Origin: Trichocoleus sp. FACHB-46
GTDB lineage: Bacteria; Cyanobacteriota; Cyanobacteriia; FACHB-46
Length of the DNA: 64,000 nucleotides
Assembly: GCF_014695385.1 (NCBI RefSeq)
Contig: NZ_JACJOD010000033.1
Span: 120,429 to 184,428 of the forward strand
Reading direction: 5' to 3'
Below are positions 34,451-42,869 of this stretch, piece after piece (positions within the stretch are counted from its first letter, which is position 1; every line of letters starts with the position of its first letter). The translations under genes were made by a program, and so were the position numbers. The notes beneath the pieces were generated by a model. That model was not told the origin of the DNA, did no database searches, and saw only the letters and a list, made by a program, of their open reading frames with translations.

Positions 34451-35089
34451 ATGACAAATTCCCTTCCCTTATTGATAGATGTTGAACCAAATATTATTTT
34501 CACTAATGCTTGGTTTGGAACTGATACTCACCAACCCGCTGTTTATTGGCAGCTTAACCAAAAAAACGGATTACTCACCTTAGTCGAAGCTAGGGCCAGG
34601 GCACAGGCAATATTTCAAGCGGTAGCTTATGCCGAAGGGGAAGCCGCGATTGTCAAAGGTGTAATGGCAATGCATCTGAACGCTCTAAAAAGCACTAAAA
34701 AAGGGTTTGGAGCACAAGCTCAAGAGCAAAAGCAATCGGCAGAAATGGAAGCTTTGATAATGGCTGCTCAGTTACGGCGGTTCTTACAACAGGGGCGATC
34801 GCCCTTGATTGAAGGGATCGAAGTAATTTTTGGGATGAAAACGCGCAGAGCTCTCATTGACTGTACTTGGTATGGCGAGCTTACTCAGTGGGAAACAACG
34901 CAGGCGATTGAGCATGCCACCATCCTAATTGAAACTGCTGAGGCGGCTGAAAGCGATGCTTATTTCCGATGGTTTTTAATGGAGCGAGTTGGAATTGAAG
35001 CAGAAGAAACTTACCCACTAATTGCTGAATTTCAAACATTTCGTCAACGTAGGCAGTTAGAGGAATTGTTTGAAGCAGGCAATCACTAA
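34451..35089 (+). CDS. Hypothetical protein
   Basis: The 212-residue product is read from ATG 34451 rather than the TTG two codons upstream. It is mostly helical (EARARAQAIFQAVAYAEGEA and a long run of Ala, Gln and Glu). It lies 14 bases after the nuclease-like gene. No family is recognised. Confidence 0.5.
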   Translation: MTNSLPLLIDVEPNIIFTNAWFGTDTHQPAVYWQLNQKNGLLTLVEARARAQAIFQAVAYAEGEAAIVKGVMAMHLNALKSTKKGFGAQAQEQKQSAEMEALIMAAQLRRFLQQGRSPLIEGIEVIFGMKTRRALIDCTWYGELTQWETTQAIEHATILIETAEAAESDAYFRWFLMERVGIEAEETYPLIAEFQTFRQRRQLEELFEAGNH

Positions 35090-35136
35090 CTGGGTGTCCG
35101 CTGCATATGAAAGAATCACTTAAGAGGCGATCGCTA

Positions 35137-35610
35137 ATGACCTTGAAAAAAATTATCAGTGGTGGACAAACCGGGGCAGATAAAGCAGGACTTATTGCAG
35201 CAAGGGCGCTGGGGCTAGAGACAGGCGGTTGTGCTCCTAAAGGGTGGAGAATTTGCTTGCCAGATGGGTCTGATGGCAGCGACCCATCATTGCAAGATTA
35301 CGGCTTGGTCGAACATGAGAGTCGGGAGTACCCACCTAGGACAATACTGAATGTCCAGTCATCAGATGGGACTGTTTGGTTTGGATACGAGAAAAGCCCT
35401 GGCGGGAAGTTGACGCTTCAAACGGCAGAGGCCAAGGGCAAGCCATCTATCATCAATCCCACAGCATCAGAGCTTAGAGAGTGGGTAACCGCAAAAGATA
35501 TTCAGACTTTAAACGTTGCAGGCAACAGACAAAGTCCAGAAAATCCAGATATTTTTGAGTTCACTTATCAAACTATCTGTGAAGCGTTTAGAGGCGATCT
35601 CGATGCCTGA
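35137..35610 (+). CDS. Circularly permuted YpsA-type (SLOG superfamily) protein
   Basis: The 157-residue product starts at ATG 35137, with GAGG 9 bases upstream. It has the signature IISGGQTGADKAGLIAARA, GGCAPKGW and a Gly-rich loop, typical of the putative molybdenum-carrier / cpYpsA branch of SLOG proteins, which bind nucleotide-like ligands and are found in phage, plasmid and defence contexts. The exact ligand is unknown. It overlaps the next gene by 8 bases. Confidence 0.7.
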   Translation: MTLKKIISGGQTGADKAGLIAARALGLETGGCAPKGWRICLPDGSDGSDPSLQDYGLVEHESREYPPRTILNVQSSDGTVWFGYEKSPGGKLTLQTAEAKGKPSIINPTASELREWVTAKDIQTLNVAGNRQSPENPDIFEFTYQTICEAFRGDLDA

Positions 35611-35821
35611 CTTATACCGACCTCCTTCCGGCATAGATTTTGCAGGTGCCTTGTCAAATCTCTACAACGAAGGCAAGCCAGGGATACTGAGCACAAAAGA
35701 CGGAAAACTAAAAGGAAAGATTTTATCTCTGCACCCGCAAATTCGGGTAACGATCGATGGTAAGGCAGGATGCATAATCCTTACTCCGCAGCAATTTCAA
35801 GAATGCTGGGAATTTGAATGA
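35603..35821 (+). CDS. Small hypothetical protein
   Basis: The 72-residue product starts at ATG 35603, with GAGG 8 bases upstream and overlapping the YpsA-like gene by 8 bases. It has a beta-rich look (GKILSLHPQIRVTIDG). The function is unknown. Confidence 0.5.
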   Translation: MPDLYRPPSGIDFAGALSNLYNEGKPGILSTKDGKLKGKILSLHPQIRVTIDGKAGCIILTPQQFQECWEFE

Positions 35822-35835
35822 AGGAGCGATCGCCC

Positions 35836-36201
35836 ATGACATCAAGACTCACTGCGATCACCCTGTTGACCCATGAGGAACTGGCAAGCCTATCCGAGTT
35901 CGAGAAGTGGTTGAAGTCAAAAAATCCAAAAGAAGTAGTTGGAACTGCCTGCACTAGGCATGACTGTCCACTAGCAAGGCGAATACAAGAAAATTACCCA
36001 ACAGAGAGCGTGACCGTAGATAAAGAGGGTTTCAATATTGAAGGCAAGCAAGTGCCGCACTCTAGCTTAAGCGACGCTTTTGTTACATGGCTCGATGATG
36101 AATTTAATGGAGAGCGATGTAGAGTGACAGCGCGTAAGGCATTACTTGTGCTTCAAGGCGCTCGGCGATACTGCGATGAACTGATTCAAAGAAAAATTTA
36201 G
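35836..36201 (+). CDS. Small hypothetical protein
   Basis: The 121-residue product starts at ATG 35836, after AAGGAG and a HIP1 octamer in the spacer. It has a CxxH-like pair (ACTRHDCPLARR) and a helical N-terminus (TLLTHEELASLSEFEKWL). No family is recognised. Confidence 0.5.
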   Translation: MTSRLTAITLLTHEELASLSEFEKWLKSKNPKEVVGTACTRHDCPLARRIQENYPTESVTVDKEGFNIEGKQVPHSSLSDAFVTWLDDEFNGERCRVTARKALLVLQGARRYCDELIQRKI

Positions 36202-36212
36202 AGCGAGCACTA

Positions 36213-36464
36213 ATGAAAGCACACTTGGCAGAAATTTTTAATTTCACCTGCGATCGCGACCCCAAGCATTGGTGGAGTTCTGACGGCATTCGTCCCGACA
36301 TTGGGCAGATGCTGTTGTGTCCCTACTGCGGGCATAAGAATGTAGTCACGGAAATTGTGAACCACACTGTAACGTTGCCCTCAGTGGAAGTGGAAGCTAC
36401 TGAACAGAAACTACCTACTGTTGATGAGATGGTCGGAATCTTGAATATTGAGGGCGATCGCTAA
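36213..36464 (+). CDS. Small zinc-ribbon-like protein
   Basis: The 83-residue product contains one CxxC (LLCPYCGHKN near residue 34) and an upstream Cys (FNFTCDRD). This could be a metal knuckle. It ends in TAATG, shared with the next gene. The function is unknown. Confidence 0.5.
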   Translation: MKAHLAEIFNFTCDRDPKHWWSSDGIRPDIGQMLLCPYCGHKNVVTEIVNHTVTLPSVEVEATEQKLPTVDEMVGILNIEGDR

Positions 36465-36667
36465 TGCTTTGTACTGGATATTTTGTCTGTCATAGAGGTT
36501 GTGGTTATGGACCCTTTGACATTGCCAATGTCGCCAAAGAAAAGGCTGCTCAATTAACAAACCGGGACAACAATAAATTTGCTGCCCATATAAAGGTGGG
36601 AAGTGTTGATATCAGTGATAAGCAATTTCGCAGGGGTAATCTAAAGACAGTTAGCGTTTTGCTTTGA
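36464..36667 (+). CDS. Small hypothetical protein
   Basis: The 67-residue product is coupled to the preceding gene by TAATG. It has cysteine and histidine pairs at the start (CTGYFVCHRGCGYG). No family is recognised. Confidence 0.45.
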   Translation: MLCTGYFVCHRGCGYGPFDIANVAKEKAAQLTNRDNNKFAAHIKVGSVDISDKQFRRGNLKTVSVLL

Positions 36668-36745
36668 ACGCACTAGTTTTCATCCAAACATTAAAAATAT
36701 CTACAATAATCTTTGGATCTATTGAAAGTGCTTGGTTCCCTAACT

Positions 36746-37159
36746 ATGTCTAAGCTCGAAAAAGTACACGAAAATGACCAAAGTATTACCTTTGCCCTTA
36801 AAAACGAATCTGGTATCAATGTGGGCTTTGCGACCTATATCAAGCCAAACCTAAACAATGGGCAGTGGAAAATTGACAACTTACATACAACACAGGGATA
36901 TCGGCACCAAGGCTATGGTACAGAGCTGCTCGAAAAATCCTGTGAAGCTGTTCAACAGATTGAAAATACTGCAATTGTGGTAACACCTATGGGTTCAATG
37001 AACCCGGAAATCTTGCCAGCAGCAACACCTGAAGAAGAGATCAGCCGTGCTTACCAAGAAAAACCAAAACTCGTTGATTGGTATAGAAGACATGGCTTTA
37101 AGGGGGACGAGCCAACATTGATTAAAGAGAAAGCGAGTTTAGATGCCAGCTATACCTAA
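36746..37159 (+). CDS. GNAT acetyltransferase
   Basis: The 137-residue product is read from ATG 36746. The acetyl-CoA-binding motif is clear: TTQGYRHQGYGTELLEKSCE, with the Q/RxxGxG/A pattern, and a C-terminal YRRHGFKG strand-turn typical of GNAT proteins. The acceptor substrate is not evident. It ends 17 bases inside the next small frame. Confidence 0.7.
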   Translation: MSKLEKVHENDQSITFALKNESGINVGFATYIKPNLNNGQWKIDNLHTTQGYRHQGYGTELLEKSCEAVQQIENTAIVVTPMGSMNPEILPAATPEEEISRAYQEKPKLVDWYRRHGFKGDEPTLIKEKASLDASYT

Positions 37160-37286
37160 CCGCAGACTGCTTCTGATCAGCAAGCGAGCGCTTGAGTGGA
37201 GCGATGAGATAGAAGCAGTTCGTCAGGAGATAGAAGATGATCAGAAGAGGTTGAACGAGTCTTTGAACTCATTTCTAATCACTTAG
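37143..37286 (+). CDS. Very small ORF overlapping the GNAT end
   Basis: A 47-residue frame starting MPAIPNRR overlaps the GNAT gene by 17 bases. It is helical and charged (SDEIEAVRQEIEDDQKRL). Its first five residues equal those of the terminase (37617), perhaps by chance. Support is weak. Confidence 0.25.
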   Translation: MPAIPNRRLLLISKRALEWSDEIEAVRQEIEDDQKRLNESLNSFLIT

Positions 37287-37351
37287 TGCCGTCATCCATT
37301 GAAGCTGAAGCTTGATTGTTAAAATTTGAGCCAAGCGTTAGTTAGCTACCC

Positions 37352-37583
37352 ATGCCACCCAAGTCCCCTAATCCAGCAAAGTTTGGGAGTCTCTAAATGA
37401 GCGACAGCAGACCTACCTCAAATTAATTTATCAGGTTGATCAAGAGACTGAGGCCTATGAAAAGGGACGCTGGAATGGAGGACAGCGATCGCCCCAACAG
37501 TTGCTGAAGCTGTTCAGGCAGCAGTAAAGAAGATTAGTAGCGATACAAAAAATCGGCTATCAATCAATCCTCGCCTTCCCTAA
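37352..37583 (+). pseudogene. Decayed gene fragments upstream of terminase
   Basis: Three short frames follow one another. An ATG start MPPKSPNPAK (37352) fits a family I recall from cyanobacterial plasmids and phages. The homologous continuation ESLNERQQTYLKLIYQ lies in another frame, ending 37527. A third frame, TVAEAVQAAVKKISS to SINPRLP, ends at 37583. The pattern implies frameshifts in an older gene, possibly a fused remnant. It occupies the place where a small terminase gene is expected. Confidence 0.45.
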
Positions 37584-37616
37584 ATTCAATCCTCCCAGAA
37601 CTATCAAGCAGAGATA

Positions 37617-39605
37617 ATGCCTGCAATTCCCCTCCCTAGACTAACTGCTTCCAATCAACAAGCGATCGCCAAAGCCAATGACCCAATGGGGATGGAAGGG
37701 CGGCGATCGTTTGCCAATGAAATGACTAAAGCGCGGGCGGCTGGAATTGAACGGTGGTATCGCGAAGGCGGCAAATTCTTTTTGGCCTGGGTGAAGGAGC
37801 ATTATCGCCGCTGGACTGGGGAACCACTCAACTGGGACGAACCCTATGCTGAGGAAGCTTACCTGCTGCGAGGCAATCCTTGGGTAGAGAAGTTGATGGA
37901 GGAAAAGGGCGGGCAGGTTGGTTATTCTGAATCAATGATTGCGATCGCCTCGTTTGTCTTGGCAGTGGTGCGAGTTAGCGTTGGTTATGGGTTTGAGCAA
38001 GAGCGAAAGATGCGTGACCTAACAGCTCCACGCATCCAACCTGCCTTCAGCCATATTCAGCCTATCCAGCAGCTCCTACTTCGCTACAAAGATGCATTGC
38101 GGCGGGAAGACACTGATTCAAAAGACCGGAAGATTACAGTTGGAGCGGTACCACTCACCTTTTTCTACACTTCTACTAGCTCCGCCAAAACTTCTCAAGA
38201 ACGTCAAGCACCTGCTTCGATGACCTCCTTTGAGGCTTGGGTGGTGATCGGAGATGAGGTTGAAGCTTGGCCCACGGGAACATTAGATATCGCTATGGAG
38301 CGGCAGAGTGCCTGCACCATGCCCACAAAGCCGTTGCGTGCGGGCTCTACTCCAGGTGCTGAAGGCGGAATTGTAGATGCCCAAGTGAAGGGGAGCAAGT
38401 ATCTTTTTCAATGGCGGGTAACTTGCCCTCACTGTCAAACTACTCAATTTCTCCATCCATTTGGCAATTTTCTGAAGGCCAAGGATGTGGAGCTGGAAGA
38501 TGGCTCCAAAGAAAGGCAGTTCATTGATATCACTGGCAGGCCCCATGATTGGTTTTGTAGGAACCAAACAGATTTAGAGTCACGCACTGCCACTGCCTAT
38601 GTTGGCTGCATTGAGTGTGAAGAGCAGTTGACTTGGGAGGCGATCGCCAGCGGGTGCTTTGCGGATAACCCGCATCGCTCGCAAGAGGCGGTGAAAGCTG
38701 ACCCCGACGGGCTTACCCTGCGTCAGCTGTGCGATCGCGTTCTTCAAGAACGACTACCCATTCATGAGTGGGTTGCGCTCCGCCTGCCTCGTGTTGCATC
38801 TAAACTATTTGAACCTGTTGAACGGATTCGCAAGCTAACCACGACCAAGAATCCCGCAGATGCTATTCAACAGGGGTTAGGGGTTTCGGTCTCCATCGGT
38901 ATGGGCAAGATCAGCTTGCCTCGACTGCTCCGCTGTATTGGTGCTCCACTGGCAGAGGAGTTAATCAAGCCTGATTTAGTAGTGATGGGAGTAGACCAAG
39001 GTACCGCTGCCAACTGGGCAATGGTGCAGCATTGGTATCTGCCTACTGATGAGAAGGATCTGGAGCAACAGTGGCTCAAAGCTCATGTTCAGGTTGTTTG
39101 GTATGGGCAGATTGCAGGGCTTGATGAAATTGATGATTTTGTTGCTCGGTATGACATTGATCTAGTTGGGATCGATGGAGAGCCAGAGATTCAGACAGCT
39201 GCTGCCTATGCTCGGAAGCACCAACCCCGCAAGGTTAAAAAAGGTAAGGTCTATTTATTTGACCAAGTCCACCTTAAAGGGCAAGAGTGGAAGGAGACGG
39301 TACGAATCAGCCAGAAGCAGAAAGTAAAGATGTATGCCATGCACCGAACTTGGGGACTAGATGCGGTGCGCGATCGCATCAACCGGAGCCTACTTCACCT
39401 GCCAGCGGGTCTCGTGTATGAGCCCAAAGATCCTCAGAATTTGCTTTACCACTATTTAACTAGCGAACGCATGCAGGGAAAATGGGCTGAGCCAGAAGGT
39501 GAACCGGACCACCTGATGCATGCGGACAATTTCTGCCAAGCCGCCGTGCACGTTAACTTCTTCACGAAAAAGGGGGGTGGATTGTCTTTTTCCTCAATGG
39601 ATTAG
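37617..39605 (+). CDS. terL: Large terminase subunit, GpA type
   Basis: The 662-residue protein packages DNA into heads. It resembles the lambda gpA/Pfam terminase GpA family. The ATPase Walker A region is the unusual GGQVGYSESMI (residues about 97-107), as in that family. A Cys cluster (CPHC and CIEC, about 280-345) is probably metal binding. A nuclease-like C-terminal part has GVDQGTAANWAM near residue 457, GIDGEPE near residue 518 and HADNFC near residue 634. No small subunit was recognised. It is not adjacent to the head genes. Confidence 0.85.
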   Translation: MPAIPLPRLTASNQQAIAKANDPMGMEGRRSFANEMTKARAAGIERWYREGGKFFLAWVKEHYRRWTGEPLNWDEPYAEEAYLLRGNPWVEKLMEEKGGQVGYSESMIAIASFVLAVVRVSVGYGFEQERKMRDLTAPRIQPAFSHIQPIQQLLLRYKDALRREDTDSKDRKITVGAVPLTFFYTSTSSAKTSQERQAPASMTSFEAWVVIGDEVEAWPTGTLDIAMERQSACTMPTKPLRAGSTPGAEGGIVDAQVKGSKYLFQWRVTCPHCQTTQFLHPFGNFLKAKDVELEDGSKERQFIDITGRPHDWFCRNQTDLESRTATAYVGCIECEEQLTWEAIASGCFADNPHRSQEAVKADPDGLTLRQLCDRVLQERLPIHEWVALRLPRVASKLFEPVERIRKLTTTKNPADAIQQGLGVSVSIGMGKISLPRLLRCIGAPLAEELIKPDLVVMGVDQGTAANWAMVQHWYLPTDEKDLEQQWLKAHVQVVWYGQIAGLDEIDDFVARYDIDLVGIDGEPEIQTAAAYARKHQPRKVKKGKVYLFDQVHLKGQEWKETVRISQKQKVKMYAMHRTWGLDAVRDRINRSLLHLPAGLVYEPKDPQNLLYHYLTSERMQGKWAEPEGEPDHLMHADNFCQAAVHVNFFTKKGGGLSFSSMD

Positions 39606-39629
39606 CGATCGCTGCTGTTCAATCTGTTC

Positions 39630-40895
39630 CTACTCAATCGTTGAAATTTCCGGAGATTGGACGTCCTGGTTAACATTCGTTAGCGTAAGCTGCTCCAGGG
39701 TGAGTCCGTATGCATTCTCAAGGCCTATCACCCCTTCTAAATTAGCCTGCTGTAGAAATGCTCCTTGCAATCTAGCTTCACTAAGAAAAGCACCTCGAAG
39801 ATCTGCTCCATCAAGCTTTGCTCCTTCAAGGTTAGCTCCTTGCAAGAAGGCTTTTCGGAAATTACTAGTTAAGAAATCTGCTTCCTGCAAATTAGCTTCC
39901 ATAAGGTTTGCTTCTTGTAGATTAGAGCCTCTTATGGAAGCCCTTTGACAATTAGCTTTGACAAGATTAGCTGCTTGGAAGTCAACATTTCTAAATATTG
40001 CCTCCTCAAGTTTGGCCTCCCTTAAATCTGCTCCTAAAAACTTAGTATTGAAAATACCTGCTTTGCGGAGATTAGCTTTTATAAGCGTGGCCCGTTGTAG
40101 CTCAGCTTCATTAAGATATGCCTCTTGTAGATCGGCCTCCATAAGAATGGCTTCTTGCAGATTGACTTTTATAAGCTTTGCTCCTTGCAGATTAGCTTGA
40201 TAAAAATTCACTCCTTGCAAACGGGCTCCAGCAGCAAGCGTAACTCCTCGCAGATCTGTTGCGCCCAAATCAATTGGATGGAGTTCTTCTGGATCTCCAT
40301 GAGAGTGTTTGCGGCGACCAAGAACGGTTAAAACAGCTTGAATATCAGTAGGAGCTTTATTAAGTATTGGCTTTACCAGTTTTCTTTGCTTAGATGACTT
40401 AGTTGGAGGCCAAGGAGCTCTTTCTCTAATGTACGCCGTTAGAACTTCAATGACCTGCCAGTAATCTTTAGTAGAGTCATTAGCAATTCGTTCTAAGGCG
40501 TAGATTCCTCCTAGGCGAATCTCCATTTCTGAACTACCAAGCTGTTCTATTGCTTTTGTAAAACGCTCTGTAATTAACCTCTCTTCGGTCAGTTCTGCAT
40601 TTTTAAGTCCAATCTCAACGTTTTTTAATCCAATTTCTATGTTTTTCTCGGCAGCAATCGCGGTTTTGTCCATTGCTTCAGCCCGCTTAGCTGCATAGTA
40701 AGCATTGATTAAAACTGCAAATCCTCCAAAGAGTGTTGCAGTAACCTTGAGACTTTCAATAATGGTATTAACCCGCTTGTCGAGTTGTTCCTCAGGAAAT
40801 GGTATGTTGAAAGCTCCAAGGCCAACTGCCACTAATACAAGCAGGAAAATAATTGCTGCTGTTGCCAAGAGGCTTCCTACTTGCTCTGTACCCAT
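39630..40895 (-). CDS. Membrane-anchored pentapeptide repeat protein
   Basis: The 421-residue product begins with two hydrophobic segments (about residues 10-30 and 52-68), then the family stretch TERFTKAIEQLGS and LGGIYALERIA (about 110-145) and a long series of A(D/N)LxX pentapeptides (about 220-390, LQGVNFYQANLQGAKLIKVN). These fold into a quadrilateral beta helix. Such proteins are widespread in cyanobacteria, and the membrane-anchored type is of unknown function. Confidence 0.85.
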   Translation of the reverse strand: MGTEQVGSLLATAAIIFLLVLVAVGLGAFNIPFPEEQLDKRVNTIIESLKVTATLFGGFAVLINAYYAAKRAEAMDKTAIAAEKNIEIGLKNVEIGLKNAELTEERLITERFTKAIEQLGSSEMEIRLGGIYALERIANDSTKDYWQVIEVLTAYIRERAPWPPTKSSKQRKLVKPILNKAPTDIQAVLTVLGRRKHSHGDPEELHPIDLGATDLRGVTLAAGARLQGVNFYQANLQGAKLIKVNLQEAILMEADLQEAYLNEAELQRATLIKANLRKAGIFNTKFLGADLREAKLEEAIFRNVDFQAANLVKANCQRASIRGSNLQEANLMEANLQEADFLTSNFRKAFLQGANLEGAKLDGADLRGAFLSEARLQGAFLQQANLEGVIGLENAYGLTLEQLTLTNVNQDVQSPEISTIE

Positions 40896-41013
40896 GGATG
40901 TCCTGCCAAGCTAATTCTTTTGTTCAGAGTTCCCTAGCTCAAGCCATTAAGTACTTTGAGAACTCCTCTCGCTTACTAGTGCAATCGCCTGTGTGAATTA
41001 ATTCATTCGCTCT

Positions 41014-41748
41014 TCAGTCATGCGAGCTATCTTCTTCCATCAATTCAAGCGAACCGAAAAACATTAAGTCCAATACTTGCTCTTGCCCATTATCTGCTTC
41101 TTCTAGATATCGAACCAATTGATTCAACATCCTCCAAGCTTGCAATCTGCTGCTAATACGGACGTTTAATGAGTTTGGGGAGTAGGCTTTTCCGCCAAGA
41201 TTTTGAGTGTGTTGATCGCAATAAAAATTGTAATTTCCTCTCCAAAATTGCTCTGGATTTTCGGGATCAAAGTCTTTTGAAGCTAATACATCGGCACCAG
41301 AGTCAGAAGTTGTGAGTTGGTCACCTAAAGAATTTGTTCTCTGTCTCATATACTCAGGGAGAGAACTCATGATTGCGTTCCAACTCACTTCAGGTGTAAT
41401 GACCCCAGTTAATACACGAGTATCAACCGCCTCAATTGGTTTACCAATCGGGTCTTGAGGGAATTTGCGATAAGCATCACAGGTGAAATCAGTAAGCTTG
41501 CGGTAAGCCAGTACCAGTGATTGCCCATCTCGCCGACCAACGCCAACGACAATTTGGGATTGCTTGGTTTTATCTAAAGCTCCCGCAGAAACAGATTTTT
41601 TGTTGCCCTTACCTTTAATGAGCCTCAAGAATGGATATTGATGAGGATCTTCTAGCCACTCCCAATCAAGCGATTGCAGTACGTGGAGAAGCTCCAGGTT
41701 TTCAGCGTAGTAAGTGCCTGAGTTATCTAATGGGTGCTGTTTAGACAT
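41014..41748 (-). CDS. Hypothetical protein
   Basis: The 244-residue product is acidic and mixed alpha/beta, with HVLQSLDWEWLEDPHQYPFL and VGVGRRDGQSLVLAYRKLT. It ends in an acidic run. No family is recognised. It lies downstream of nothing on the same strand and may be a single-gene unit. Confidence 0.5.
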   Translation of the reverse strand: MSKQHPLDNSGTYYAENLELLHVLQSLDWEWLEDPHQYPFLRLIKGKGNKKSVSAGALDKTKQSQIVVGVGRRDGQSLVLAYRKLTDFTCDAYRKFPQDPIGKPIEAVDTRVLTGVITPEVSWNAIMSSLPEYMRQRTNSLGDQLTTSDSGADVLASKDFDPENPEQFWRGNYNFYCDQHTQNLGGKAYSPNSLNVRISSRLQAWRMLNQLVRYLEEADNGQEQVLDLMFFGSLELMEEDSSHD

Positions 41749-41843
41749 TGATCCTCTTTGTTACCTCTGAAATTGCATCGCACATGCGATCGCCCCTCTT
41801 AATAAGGCGACATTTTACCAAGGCTATGTGATATCGGGGTGAA

Positions 41844-41868
41844 GCGGGTTCGATGCCTGCCTCTTCCA
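41844..41868 (+). other. tRNA 3'-end-like fragment
   Basis: GCGGG, loop TTCGATG and CCTGC fit a T arm, and CTCTTCC plus a discriminator A fit an acceptor 3' strand. No matching 5' half (GGAAGAG) is nearby, so it is not a functional tRNA. Such fragments can be attachment-site remnants. Chance is possible. Confidence 0.25.
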
Positions 41869-41927
41869 TTGACAGAGCCATCCAAAAGAAGTAGTTAATT
41901 TTTATTCAAAAATGTAATATTTGTAGT

Positions 41928-42125
41928 ATGGCAACGCCTACTACTGCACCAACTTCAAGTCCTGAAATGGTTCGCGCCATCCAAGAGCGCGATATGTTGG
42001 TGCGCGAATGTCAAGGATTGCTCTGGCAGGTAGCTCGCCGTCCTGGTTGTATCAAGCTGCTAATGGGCGTTCGCCGTCAGTTGCAAATATTTGCAGGCTA
42101 TAAAAAAGGACGCTGGGAGCGATAG
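41928..42125 (+). CDS. Small basic hypothetical protein
   Basis: The 65-residue product is helical, basic at the end (LLMGVRRQLQIFAGYKKGRW), and starts at ATG 41928. No family is recognised. Confidence 0.4.
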   Translation: MATPTTAPTSSPEMVRAIQERDMLVRECQGLLWQVARRPGCIKLLMGVRRQLQIFAGYKKGRWER

Positions 42126-42431
42126 AAAAACATTCACAGTAGAAGAATTCTTAGGGTTGCGATCGCTCAATAGTCGTCAGATTACAAGGGACACTCCACA
42201 TTCGACCTTGTTTGAAATCCTGTAGGCCTCATCCATTGTCCACATGCCTCGAAAAGGGTGCCTGACAAAGGGCTTAGTTAAAAGCTTAAGGGGGCAAGTT
42301 TGGTTGCTTGGCCAGAAGCAGTTACAAGGAATCTCCGCAGGTGGTTGTACTGACGATGTCACCCAATTACTAGGCATCGCTGCCACTACTGAGCGATCGA
42401 CTTCAATTCTACCTCTGTCATGTTAGGGGAA
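42126..42431. other. Gene-poor region
   Basis: Short frames exist on both strands here (about 60-70 residues) but none has a supporting ribosome site, family resemblance or neighbour. I call no gene. Confidence 0.4.
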
Positions 42432-42803
42432 TCATTTGCAGATCTCAAGACCTCGCTGAATGATGGGACCAATGTTGATTTTGGTTCCCGGAATTGCAGG
42501 ATTACTGCGCCAAATTTCCTCAATTGCTTTGTAGCCTAAAGCTTTAGCGGTTCCGTTAACTGCATAAGACTCATCTTCTGTAGCAAACACCACGGCACCA
42601 ACTTGCTGCCCATTCCCCTCACCAATGCAGTACAACTCGCCGTTACTGACGGTAAAAGGCCACGAGTCGCCGAACTCAGCTTGAGAGATCGTGATGGAAT
42701 TGCTTGTGGCTGCCATAATAGGGAGCACTCCTGAAAATACAATGGAGATGGACAAGGTGATAGCTGCGATCGCGAGTGCCAACTTTTGCAGAGTAGACCT
42801 CAT
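42432..42803 (-). CDS. Secreted DUF2511 (YebY-like) protein
   Basis: The 123-residue product has a signal peptide (about residues 1-31, ending in VLPIMAATS), then a domain with ITISQAEFGDSWPFTV and YAVNGTAKALGYK, the pattern of the DUF2511/YebY family, plus a Cys near each end (ELYC and EIC). It would be periplasmic. The cellular role of the family is unclear. Confidence 0.7.
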   Translation of the reverse strand: MRSTLQKLALAIAAITLSISIVFSGVLPIMAATSNSITISQAEFGDSWPFTVSNGELYCIGEGNGQQVGAVVFATEDESYAVNGTAKALGYKAIEEIWRSNPAIPGTKINIGPIIQRGLEICK

Positions 42804-42869
42804 AGACTAACTCATCTAAACTCTGCCCAAATATTAATAGTAAATTAGCAATCACGCTCGACTCTTCAG

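Noticed and set aside
39520..40200. Plus-strand frames opposite the pentapeptide gene
   Set aside because: They mirror the repeated codons of the minus-strand gene and have no independent support.
42177..42426. Small frames on both strands
   Set aside because: No ribosome site, no family likeness, and the frames overlap each other.
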